Assembly: GCA_030602145.1 (NCBI GenBank)
Contig: JAUWAH010000166.1
Location: forward strand, 1-5,922
Direction of reading: 5' to 3'
Length of the DNA stretch: 5,922 bases
Source: Desulfobulbus sp.
Lineage (GTDB): Bacteria > Desulfobacterota > Desulfobulbia > Desulfobulbales > Desulfobulbaceae
Numbering within the stretch: the stretch's first letter is position 1; each line of letters begins with the position of its first letter. Below, piece by piece: positions 1 through 5,498 of this stretch. The notes beneath the pieces were generated by a model. It saw nothing but the letters and a program-made list of their open reading frames with translations. It did no database searches and was not told the DNA's origin. The position numbers and the translations under genes are program-made.

Positions 1-347
1 CGGAAAAAGGCCATGGTCGAGCGGTAGCTGGGCAGGGTCAACCCCACTCCGTATTCGTACAGCCGCGGATTGGGCGGCGAGCTGCGATAGAAGGCGACAT
101 GGGCCACCACCTCACCCGAGACGGTGCGCGCCACCGCGCTGCGGATGGTGCCCTGGCGGTTGGCCTCGGCCAGCCGGTCGGGGATGTAGTAGGTATCGAT
201 GGGGTAGCCGTCGCCGTAGACCGCATAAAACAACCGGGCCACGCCCGGGCCATCGGCGGGCTCGAAATAGCGGGCCGTGTACTCCTCACCCTCGGGGACG
301 ATGTGCTGTTCACTGGCCAGCCATCGCAACGCTTCATCGCGGTCCAT
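1..347 (-). CDS. GNAT-family N-acetyltransferase, N-terminal part (runs off window)
   Basis: A 115-codon open frame starts with ATG at 347 and is cut by the left edge. The sequence after residue 25 (TARYFEPADGPGVARLFYAV) resembles the first strand and helix of acetyl-CoA-dependent N-acetyltransferases. An AVART..GEVVAHVAFY strand pair follows, then YEYGVGLTLPSYR, which looks like the strand leading into the acetyl-CoA pyrophosphate-binding motif A. Motif A itself lies outside the window, so acetyl-CoA binding cannot be confirmed. The start is supported by AAGGTG five bases upstream and by the ORF before it ending only 2 nt away, which suggests translational coupling. The substrate is unknown. 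A different frame in this stretch is also open but has arginine/serine-rich shadow composition. Family call fairly sure, function not. Confidence 0.72.
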   Translation of the reverse strand, partial: MDRDEALRWLASEQHIVPEGEEYTARYFEPADGPGVARLFYAVYGDGYPIDTYYIPDRLAEANRQGTIRSAVARTVSGEVVAHVAFYRSSPPNPRLYEYGVGLTLPSYRSTMAFF

Positions 348-349
348 GC

Positions 350-481
350 TCACACCTTGGCGTTGCGGCGGCGTACGAAGCCGGCCGGGGCATCGACGGA
401 ACCAACCCCCGGGACACCGGACAGCCGGCCCCGGTCAATGGGCTCCATCCGTTTCTTCAATACAGCAGTCGTGATCGGCAT
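350..481 (-). CDS. small basic protein of 43 aa, unknown function
   Basis: ATG at 481 is preceded by AGGAG (493-489) at a 7-nt spacing, the best ribosome site on this side of the window. The frame runs 43 codons to TGA at 352-350, two bases before the acetyltransferase ATG. The peptide begins MPITTAVLKKRMEPIDRGRL, has a Gly/Pro-rich middle (SGVPGVGSVDAPAG) and ends FVRRRNAKV. It is basic, with no membrane segment, signal peptide or cysteine. I do not recognise it. Tight coupling to the acetyltransferase suggests a partner or substrate of that enzyme, or a leader cistron that couples its translation; both are inference. It is short enough that chance cannot be excluded, but the ribosome site and junction argue for translation. 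Confidence 0.55.
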   Translation of the reverse strand: MPITTAVLKKRMEPIDRGRLSGVPGVGSVDAPAGFVRRRNAKV

Positions 482-600
482 GTATTATCTCCTGTGCGGG
501 ATGTGGGTGTGGTTTGCCCCATCCTGCCGGTTAGGGTTCGGGAAAGATCGTCGACGAAGCGGTCAAGCAGGGGCGCCGTGTGGTCGATCGGCGGCGACGG
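482..600 (-). other. 119-nt gap between cupin and small-ORF/GNAT pair
   Basis: No clear terminator (GC stem followed by a T run) and no convincing -35/-10 pair is visible on the minus strand. One TTGACC (566-561) lacks a -10 at usual spacing. The cupin frame stays open past its TGA for about 47 codons. It is therefore unresolved whether the small-ORF/GNAT pair has its own promoter or is read through from the cupin. Confidence 0.4.
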
Positions 601-1113
601 TCAGGGCCGCCCATGGCCGGGTGCCGTCGATCGGGCTGTGTCACTTGCGGCCGGTCCGGCTGTCGGATCCTGTTTGATGACCAGGGGCGTCCCCTCGACC
701 CCGAGGTAGAACACCGCCAGTTTGACCGGGTCCAAGCCGGTGTTGGTGCCGTTGTGCAGGGTGTCGACCACCTCGATCACCGCCTCGCCGGGATGATAGG
801 TGGCAGCCTTGCCGTCCTCGAGTTCCACGGTCAGGGTGCCGGCCAGCACATAGGCATACACCGGGTTGGGATGCTTGTGCCAGCCGGTGCTGGCCCCCGG
901 TGCCAACTCGACGGTCATGGCGGTCACCTCGGCCCGGTCGGTGCACGGGTAGACGACCTTGCCGCCGTTGGCGGTGATGGCGGTCTTGGTCAGGACCCGG
1001 GCAGTCACGCCGCCGGTGTAGCCGCTGTCGGCAACGACGGTGCCCGCCGACAACAGCAGGATCAGCAGGGTGAAGACGGCGGCCAGGGGTCGGAAACGGT
1101 GCGCGGTTGTCAT
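601..1113 (-). CDS. secreted single-domain cupin protein
   Basis: 170 aa. Residues 1-28 form a signal peptide: a short basic start (H5, R6, R8), a hydrophobic core LAAVFTLLILLLSAG, and a likely cut after VVA before DSG. Residues about 60-140 are a cupin_2 beta-barrel. Cupin motif 1 is GASTGWHKHPNPVYAYVLAG (73-92), with metal ligands H79 and H81. Motif 2 spans YHPGEAVIEVVDTLHN (106-121), with H120. The glutamate usual after HxH is Y86, which is common in the 'HPxPVYAYVLEG' branch of exported cupins as I recall it. The last 20 residues (Ala/Pro/Ser/Thr) look like an unstructured tail. AGAGGAG lies 10-11 nt before the ATG. The gene follows the RsbW-like gene by 49 nt with only a weak stem between them, so cotranscription is possible. 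It should act in the periplasm; reaction and ligand are unknown. Confidence 0.88.
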   Translation of the reverse strand: MTTAHRFRPLAAVFTLLILLLSAGTVVADSGYTGGVTARVLTKTAITANGGKVVYPCTDRAEVTAMTVELAPGASTGWHKHPNPVYAYVLAGTLTVELEDGKAATYHPGEAVIEVVDTLHNGTNTGLDPVKLAVFYLGVEGTPLVIKQDPTAGPAASDTARSTAPGHGRP

Positions 1114-1162
1114 CCAGGTGATGCTCCTCTCAATGATGGATTGGTAAAAGGACGAAAAACCT

Positions 1163-1573
1163 TCAGGCGCGGTTGAAGCTCATCCGCAGGATGTTGCGTC
1201 CCTCCTCCCGGTGGTAGCTGACGCTGTCGGAAAAAGTGCGGATGAAATAGACGCCGAGCCCGCCGATGCGCCGCTCCATGACGTCGGCGGTGAGATCCGG
1301 GATCGGCAGCGCCAACAGGTCAAAGGGCGTGCCCGTATCGGCCACCTCAAGCACAAAGACCTCGCCGACACCGTCACAGGCCAGCTCCGCCTCACCCTCC
1401 CCCGACGGGAAGGCGTGATGGCAGATATTGACAAAGGCCTCCTCCAGGGCCAGGGTCAGGCCGAACAGCTTTTTCGGCCCCAGGCCGAACCGGTCCGCCT
1501 GCTCTTCGACAAAGGCGACCGCCTCGGGGAGGCGCTCCACGCGGGCCGCTATGCGAAGTCTGGCCGGCGCCAT
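1163..1573 (-). CDS. RsbW/SpoIIAB-like anti-sigma HATPase (serine kinase type)
   Basis: 136 aa, the usual length of a stand-alone HATPase_c_2 protein of the RsbW/SpoIIAB group. The ATP-binding Bergerat-fold boxes are visible: N-box ALEEAFVNI (42-50, with E45 and N49 matching the E-x-x-x-N of SpoIIAB), G1 box VADTGTPFD (78-86, D79 and G81) and G2 box GGLGVYFIR (104-112). In this family the protein binds and inhibits a sigma factor or other client, and phosphorylates a STAS partner on serine. The likely STAS partner is the gene just upstream, 6 nt away. The start has almost no Shine-Dalgarno sequence, so it probably depends on ribosomes finishing the STAS gene. No sigma factor is in the window, so the client is unknown. 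Family call is sure; the target is not. Confidence 0.95.
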   Translation of the reverse strand: MAPARLRIAARVERLPEAVAFVEEQADRFGLGPKKLFGLTLALEEAFVNICHHAFPSGEGEAELACDGVGEVFVLEVADTGTPFDLLALPIPDLTADVMERRIGGLGVYFIRTFSDSVSYHREEGRNILRMSFNRA

Positions 1574-1579
1574 GGTCGT

Positions 1580-1915
1580 TCAGTCCACGGCGGCCAGTGC
1601 GCCGACGACGGAATCATGCATCTGGAAAACGGCGCTGAACCCGGAGATGTCGAAGACCTCCCTGACCGGACCGGTGACGCCTACGCAGAGCATCTGCGCG
1701 CCGGCGGCCTTGATCCGCTTGGCGGTGGCGAGCAGGGCCCGCAGGCCGGCGCTGCTGATGTAGTCGAGCCGTTCGAAATCCACGATCAGCGGGCCGGGGG
1801 TGGCGGCGATCAGTTCGGCGGCCTTGCGCTCGAATTCCGGGGCGGTGAGCGCATCGAGCCTGCCGCCGACGGCCACGACAAGGGCCTTGTCTGCCGTGCT
1901 GGTCTGTATATCCAT
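1580..1915 (-). CDS. STAS-domain anti-anti-sigma factor (SpoIIAA/RsbV-like)
   Basis: 111 aa, a single STAS domain of normal length. The core VVAVGGRLDALTAPEFE (13-29) and LIVDFERLDYISSAGLRALL (43-62) are typical. In SpoIIAA the phosphorylated serine precedes S-G-L; aligning on the G-L pair places the acceptor at S55 in YISSAGLR. The unphosphorylated form is expected to bind the neighbouring RsbW-like protein and free its client; the phosphorylated form does not. The upstream SpoIIE-type phosphatase is the natural enzyme for S55-phosphate. GAGAGG sits 8 nt before ATG at 1915. The gap to the phosphatase gene is 45 nt and holds a small hairpin. Confidence 0.95.
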   Translation of the reverse strand: MDIQTSTADKALVVAVGGRLDALTAPEFERKAAELIAATPGPLIVDFERLDYISSAGLRALLATAKRIKAAGAQMLCVGVTGPVREVFDISGFSAVFQMHDSVVGALAAVD

Positions 1916-1940
1916 AAGGTGATCCTCTCTGTGTGGGTGA

Positions 1941-1958
1941 ATGACCGCTGCCGGTCGT
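1941..1958 (-). other. small intercistronic hairpin after the phosphatase gene
   Basis: The minus-strand RNA reads GACCG-GCAG-CGGTC, a perfect 5-bp stem with a 4-nt loop, plus one further A-T pair beyond a mismatch. It lies a few bases after the phosphatase stop and before the STAS ribosome site. No T run follows on the minus strand, so it is not an intrinsic terminator for the operon. It may mark a processing or stability point that lets the two cistrons differ in level. Short enough to be chance. Confidence 0.3.
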
Positions 1959-1960
1959 TT

Positions 1961-3892
1961 TCAACGATCGGCGTTCGGCATGCCCCGGTACTTGATGGCG
2001 ATCATGGTCACATCGTCGGACTGGGGAGCGCCATCGGCATGACGGACGACCTCGGCGCGGATGGCGGCAAGCATCTCCACCAATTCCATGTCGGCCACGG
2101 TTTGCAGCGCCTTGAGCAGCCGTTTTTCGCCGTAGAGTTCATCCGTCCGGTTGGTGGCCTCGGTGATGCCGTCGGTGTAGAGGAAGAGCACATCTCCCGG
2201 CCGGAGCATCATGCGTTCGGTGGTGTAGACCACATCGGCCATGGGCCCGAGCACGAACCCCGTGCGGACCGGCAGCAGTCGCGCCGTGCTGTCGCTGATC
2301 AGCACCGGCCGATTGTGACCGGCATTGGCGAAACGGACCTCGCCGCTTTCGGTGTCGAGGATGGCACAGAACACGGTGGTGAACATGCAACTGTCGTTGT
2401 CGGCGGCGAGGATGGTGTTGACGCAGGCCAGGATCTGGTCCGGCTCGCCCAGCCGCTGCCCTTCGGCCTTGAGCAGGGTTTTGGCCACCATCATGTAGAG
2501 GGCGGCTGGGACTCCCTTGTCGGCCACGTCGGCCACCAGAAAGCAGAGGTTGGTGGGATTGACGAAGAAGAAGTCGTAGAAATCGCCGCCCACCTCCTTG
2601 GCCGGGTCCATGGTGGCGAAGATATCGAATTCGGGCCGGTCGGGGAAGGCCGGGAACAGCCGGGGCAGGAGACTGGCCTGGATATCTGTGGCCACCTTGA
2701 GTTCGCTCTGGATGCGCTCCTTGGCGGCGGTGGTTTCGGTCAGGTCGCGGATGTAGTCCCTGAGCGCACTGGTCATGGCGGCAAAGGCCAGGGTCAATTG
2801 GCCCACCTCGTCACGGGTCCCCACCGGCGGCAACCCGGCGTCGAAGTTGCCCGCCGCGATCTCTTCCGTGGCCGTCGCCAGGGCACCCAGGGGAGCGGTC
2901 ACGGCCCGGGCGATGCCGTGAACCGCACCGGTCAGCAGAAGGATGCCGGCCAGGGCGATGACGGTGACCACCAGGGTGAGGGAGTGTACGTCCGCATACA
3001 GTTCCGCCTCGGGGAAGATCACCACCAGGGTCCATCCGGTCGAGGGGACCGGAGCATAATACATCCGGCTGCTGACCCCGCCGATGGTGGTGTAGGCGAG
3101 GAACTCCGACCCGCCCCGGACCATCTTCTTGCCGAGATCGCGCAACTCGGGCCGGTCTAGCGATTCCGCCAGACCGAAGATGGTCTCGTTCATGACCAGG
3201 TCCCGGTCCGGATGGGTGAGGAAGGTGCCGTTGCGGGAGAGGAGAACGCTGTAGCCGGTCCGCAGCACCCGGATGGACTCAACCAGATCGGTGAGCCCTT
3301 CCAGCGACACGTCCGCCATCACCACGCCGCGGACCTTGCGCTCCTCGCCCGTCCCCACAAAGATCGGCACCGAGCAACTGGTCATCAGGGTGCCGCCGCT
3401 GGCCCTGTCGAGGTAGGGCTCGCTCCAGGCCAGTGCGCCCAGCTCCTTGGGGATCTGGTACCAGTCCTGGCCCAGATACTCGTAGCTGTCTTCGGGGGCA
3501 AAGATCAACCGGCCGTCCCGACGGAAGAAGTAGGGGACCGTCGGCACGGGGGGATCGAGGACCGGATCGGGGTCGAAGGCCGCGCCGAAGCCGTGGATTT
3601 CGCCGTTATCGAGCAGGGTCGCCTTAAGCAGGGCGTGGAGCGATCGATTGGCGGGATGGCCGGTTTCCAGGGCCCGCGCCACCCCCTCGGTCGCCTTGGC
3701 GATCGCCCGCAGGGTGGTTTCCACCCGGTGGATCGAACCCTGCACCAGGTTGGCGACGTTGGTGGCCACCTCTTTTTCCAGGGCAACCCGGGACCGGTGA
3801 TACGAGTAGCCGATGGCCGCGGTGAAAATCAGGGTGGTGCACACCGACACCACCAGGGTGAAGGTGCGGGCAATGCTCCTACCGGCGCGCAT
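1961..3892 (-). CDS. membrane dCache-HAMP-SpoIIE serine phosphatase
   Basis: 643 aa from the chosen ATG. Order: TM1 (about 11-32), periplasmic double-Cache sensor (about 33-300, including DWYQIPKE and WSEPYLD, typical of Cache_1), TM2 (about 305-327), HAMP (about 328-382), a coiled linker (about 380-405) and a SpoIIE/PP2C domain (about 425-635). Metal-binding and catalytic motifs are present: EVGGDFYDF (433-441; D437, D440), VADVADKG (453-460; D455, D458), NAGHNRP (523-529), LYTDGITEA (571-579; D574) and SDDVTM (625-630; D626, D627). It should dephosphorylate the STAS protein encoded next, in response to a periplasmic ligand. The open frame extends 25 codons further up, but ATG at 3892 has GGAGG five bases before it and gives a normal TM1, while the extension is arginine/serine-rich and lies inside the preceding gene. 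It overlaps that gene by 14 nt. The ligand cannot be read from sequence. Confidence 0.95.
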   Translation of the reverse strand: MRAGRSIARTFTLVVSVCTTLIFTAAIGYSYHRSRVALEKEVATNVANLVQGSIHRVETTLRAIAKATEGVARALETGHPANRSLHALLKATLLDNGEIHGFGAAFDPDPVLDPPVPTVPYFFRRDGRLIFAPEDSYEYLGQDWYQIPKELGALAWSEPYLDRASGGTLMTSCSVPIFVGTGEERKVRGVVMADVSLEGLTDLVESIRVLRTGYSVLLSRNGTFLTHPDRDLVMNETIFGLAESLDRPELRDLGKKMVRGGSEFLAYTTIGGVSSRMYYAPVPSTGWTLVVIFPEAELYADVHSLTLVVTVIALAGILLLTGAVHGIARAVTAPLGALATATEEIAAGNFDAGLPPVGTRDEVGQLTLAFAAMTSALRDYIRDLTETTAAKERIQSELKVATDIQASLLPRLFPAFPDRPEFDIFATMDPAKEVGGDFYDFFFVNPTNLCFLVADVADKGVPAALYMMVAKTLLKAEGQRLGEPDQILACVNTILAADNDSCMFTTVFCAILDTESGEVRFANAGHNRPVLISDSTARLLPVRTGFVLGPMADVVYTTERMMLRPGDVLFLYTDGITEATNRTDELYGEKRLLKALQTVADMELVEMLAAIRAEVVRHADGAPQSDDVTMIAIKYRGMPNADR

Positions 3893-4910
3893 CGTCGCCT
3901 CCGGTGAAGGTCGTATGGTCCGGTATCTCCCGGATGACGCCGTGGTCGCGCAGGATCGCCGCCGCATCCAGGTAAGCGGACGGGTGCAGCCGGCCCGCGT
4001 CGTCGTCGGTGAGGGTCCCGCTGTCCATGCGAGTCAGGTCCCGCATCCGTTCCAGCATCCAGCGCTGGTGGGCGCGGCTGGCGGGCACCCCGGCCCGACG
4101 CATGCGGTCGAGGACCACCGTCAAGGTCTCCTCGGGATGGGCGAAGGCGTATCGCCACCCTTCCAGCGAGGCGCGGGCAACAACCCGGGCGAAGGCGGGA
4201 TCGCCACGGTAGGCATGCTCCAGGGTGTAGAGGCCATCCTCGGGAAAGGTCACGCCGTGTTCATGGAGGGCGAACACCTGCAGTTCGTCCGGGTCGATGC
4301 CGGTGTTGAGGATGGTATGGTACTCGTTGTACCACATGGCCGAGGTCGCATCGATGCCACCTCGGAGAAAGAGATTGACGGTGTAACTCTGGGGAATGCG
4401 TTGCACCCGCAGGCGGTACATATCGAGAAAGGCCAGCACCGGCAGCGACAGCTCCCCGTCCCACAGGCTGACCTTCTTCCCCTGGAGATCCTCGGGCCGG
4501 GCGATGCCGCTGGCCTTGCGCGCGATCAGCAGCAGCGACGACCGTTGGATGATCTGGGCCAGGTTGACCAGTTTGAGTCCGGTGTCGTGCTGCTGCAGGG
4601 CGGTCGCCAGCCAGAGCACGGCGAAGTCGGCCTCGCCGCTGGTCAGGGACCGTACGGCCGAACGGCCGGGCCCACCCTCGAGGATGGTCATGTCGATGCC
4701 ATGGCGGGCATAGATTCCCTTGTCCAGAGCCATGTAGTAGCCGGCGAACTGGGCCTGGGGACTCCACAGCGGCATCAGCCGGGCCTTGCGCAGGGGTTCT
4801 TCGGCCCCGGCCAGGCCGGTCAGGGCCAGGAACAGGATCAGCAGCGCGGCCAGGCTCGTCCACAGGGCGCATCGATGGCTCAGGTTCTTTGCTGTGTTGG
4901 CGCTGCGCAT
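3879..4910 (-). CDS. periplasmic NMT1/THI5-like substrate-binding protein
   Basis: 343 aa from ATG at 4910. Residues 1-36 are a signal peptide: basic start, core ALWTSLAALLILFLALTGL, cut predicted after AGA before EEP. The mature part opens with LMPLWSPQAQFAGYYMALDK and GIYARHGIDMTILEGGPG, the hallmark of the NMT1/THI5 (SsuA-like) solute-binding family. GEADFAVLW (92-100), DLQGKKVSLWDG (141-152) and AMWYNEYHTIL (191-201) fit the same fold. There is no lipobox cysteine, so it should be a soluble periplasmic protein. No ABC permease or ATPase is nearby; the next gene is a Cache-sensor phosphatase that overlaps it by 14 nt. It therefore more likely presents a ligand to that sensor than serves transport (inference). 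The frame continues up to a TTG at 5003, but 4910 is the first ATG and gives the correct signal peptide; its Shine-Dalgarno is weak. Confidence 0.92.
   Translation of the reverse strand: MRSANTAKNLSHRCALWTSLAALLILFLALTGLAGAEEPLRKARLMPLWSPQAQFAGYYMALDKGIYARHGIDMTILEGGPGRSAVRSLTSGEADFAVLWLATALQQHDTGLKLVNLAQIIQRSSLLLIARKASGIARPEDLQGKKVSLWDGELSLPVLAFLDMYRLRVQRIPQSYTVNLFLRGGIDATSAMWYNEYHTILNTGIDPDELQVFALHEHGVTFPEDGLYTLEHAYRGDPAFARVVARASLEGWRYAFAHPEETLTVVLDRMRRAGVPASRAHQRWMLERMRDLTRMDSGTLTDDDAGRLHPSAYLDAAAILRDHGVIREIPDHTTFTGGDDARR
3898..3902 (-). promoter_or_regulatory. ribosome binding site deciding the phosphatase start
   Basis: The mRNA reads GGAGG, five bases before ATG at 3892, inside the last codons of the binding-protein gene. 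It favours 3892 over the longer in-frame extension and shows that the two cistrons are translated from overlapping sequence. Confidence 0.75.
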
Positions 4911-5006
4911 GTTCCCGATAGTATGGTTCTGTTCTCTGTTTTCGACCCGCGCGCCCGGAAAACCGTTCGCCACAACACGGTCGCCGGCCGTCTTCAAGTA
5001 CAACCC

Positions 5007-5036
5007 ATTCTATCGCAAGCGCAGACCCGAAATCAA
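5007..5036 (-). promoter_or_regulatory. sigma70-like promoter of the signalling operon
   Basis: On the minus strand a -35 TTGATT (5036-5031, 4 of 6 to consensus) and a -10 TAGAAT (5012-5007, 5 of 6) are separated by 18 nt, with a T run just upstream of the -35. Transcription would begin near 5000 and leave a leader of about 90 nt before the binding-protein ATG at 4910. It stands in an otherwise GC-rich stretch. Prediction by eye only. Confidence 0.5.
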
Positions 5037-5401
5037 AAAGTAAAACGCGACCCGAGCCGATTCCCCGGCCCGGAACGGGACCGATGCGCCTTTACCTCTT
5101 CGATTTCCCCAAGGCCGAGCTTGATCGCGACGACGATCTCCTGGGCTCCGGCGAGGATGAGGATCATCCGGATAACGGATTCCAGCAGCCAGCAACGGAT
5201 CCATCCGTGGCGGTCGAACAGCAGCAATGAAAGGAGAACCACGGTTGGCAGGTCGATGCTTGAGCCCACGGCCCGCGGGAGGGGAAGGAGTGACGGCGGC
5301 TCATTGGCAGGCATGCAGCAATGCTCATCGCATGGATGATGCTCTCCCCATGGCCATTCTCCCGGTTGACGGATTGGCACCCGTGCATATTTTTCTTGCA
5401 T
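5033..5401 (-). CDS. doubtful small membrane-type ORF
   Basis: An open frame of 122 codons from ATG at 5401. The last two thirds contain hydrophobic stretches (LPTVVLLSLLLF, then WLLESVIRMILILAG and IVVAIKLGLG) and a charged tail. The third-position GC of the 3' part is about 79% by hand count, similar to a coding frame. Against it: no Shine-Dalgarno before 5401 or before the internal ATG at 5314, a non-descript first 30 residues, and no family I recognise. The reverse strand in the same codon register encodes an acidic 48-residue ORF, so one of the two is a mirror artefact. Its stop falls in the -35 of the downstream operon promoter. Could be a real short membrane protein, a decayed gene or chance. 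Confidence 0.25.
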   Translation of the reverse strand: MQEKYARVPIRQPGEWPWGEHHPCDEHCCMPANEPPSLLPLPRAVGSSIDLPTVVLLSLLLFDRHGWIRCWLLESVIRMILILAGAQEIVVAIKLGLGEIEEVKAHRSRSGPGNRLGSRFTF

Positions 5402-5407
5402 ATGCAC
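5383..5407. promoter_or_regulatory. AT-rich 8-bp inverted repeat, operator-like
   Basis: GTGCATAT (5383-5390) is repeated in exact inverse as ATATGCAC (5400-5407) around a 9-nt spacer. The right arm overlaps a second palindrome, TGCATATGCA (5397-5406). A looser GTGT/ACAC pair lies at 5416-5429. This 50-bp AT-rich island stands out from GC-rich surroundings. On the plus strand a TTGACG (5366-5371) with TATTTT (5388-5393) at 16-nt spacing gives a weak promoter that the repeat would cover. Likely a transcription factor site or promoter region; the regulator is unknown. Confidence 0.42.
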
Positions 5408-5445
5408 AAAACATAGTGTTCATATACACGAAACCGCCGAAGAGC

Positions 5446-5498
5446 GCGCCCTTTTCCTTGACAACGCCCCATGGGACCACGGTCGAAACAAGGGGCGC
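5446..5498 (+). promoter_or_regulatory. possible leader stem with a competing alternative
   Basis: GCGCCCTTT (5446-5454) can pair with AAGGGGCGC (5490-5498) in a 9-bp stem with one G-U. CGCCCC (5465-5470), inside that loop, can instead pair with GGGGCG (5492-5497). The two stems exclude each other. This arrangement is seen in regulatory leaders but also arises by chance in GC-rich DNA. Transcription across it is not shown. Confidence 0.22.

Noticed and set aside
1133..1162. terminator after the HATPase gene
   Set aside because: AAGG-N8-CCTT followed by two T is only a 4-bp stem, too weak to call.
1211..3160. 649-codon plus-strand open frame opposite the phosphatase, STAS and HATPase genes
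   Set aside because: It is rich in His, Gly, Asp and Gln with no recognisable fold and lies across three genes with clear motifs. Long antisense frames are expected in GC-rich coding DNA.
3893..3967. 25-codon N-terminal extension of the phosphatase
   Set aside because: It lies inside the binding-protein gene, is Arg/Ser-rich, and the downstream ATG has GGAGG at 5 nt and restores a normal first membrane segment.
4911..5003. 31-codon extension of the binding protein to a TTG start
   Set aside because: It would place about 30 non-signal residues before the signal peptide and would start almost at the predicted transcription start; ATG at 4910 fits export better.
5084..5230. 48-aa acidic plus-strand ORF starting MRLYLFDFPKAELDRDDD
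   Set aside because: Same-register mirror of a hydrophobic minus-strand frame with higher third-position GC, and only a poor GGGA before its ATG. Kept only as a note.
3813..5339. 508-codon plus-strand open frame opposite the binding-protein gene
   Set aside because: Same mirror composition; the opposite strand carries a confident family match.
5375..5388. sigma54-like TTGGCACCCGTGCAT
   Set aside because: The GG and GC elements are three bases too close for a -24/-12 promoter, and the next TTGCA is too far away.
5458..5486. perfect TTGACA on the plus strand
   Set aside because: No -10 resembling TATAAT occurs 15-19 nt downstream; the bases there are GC-rich.
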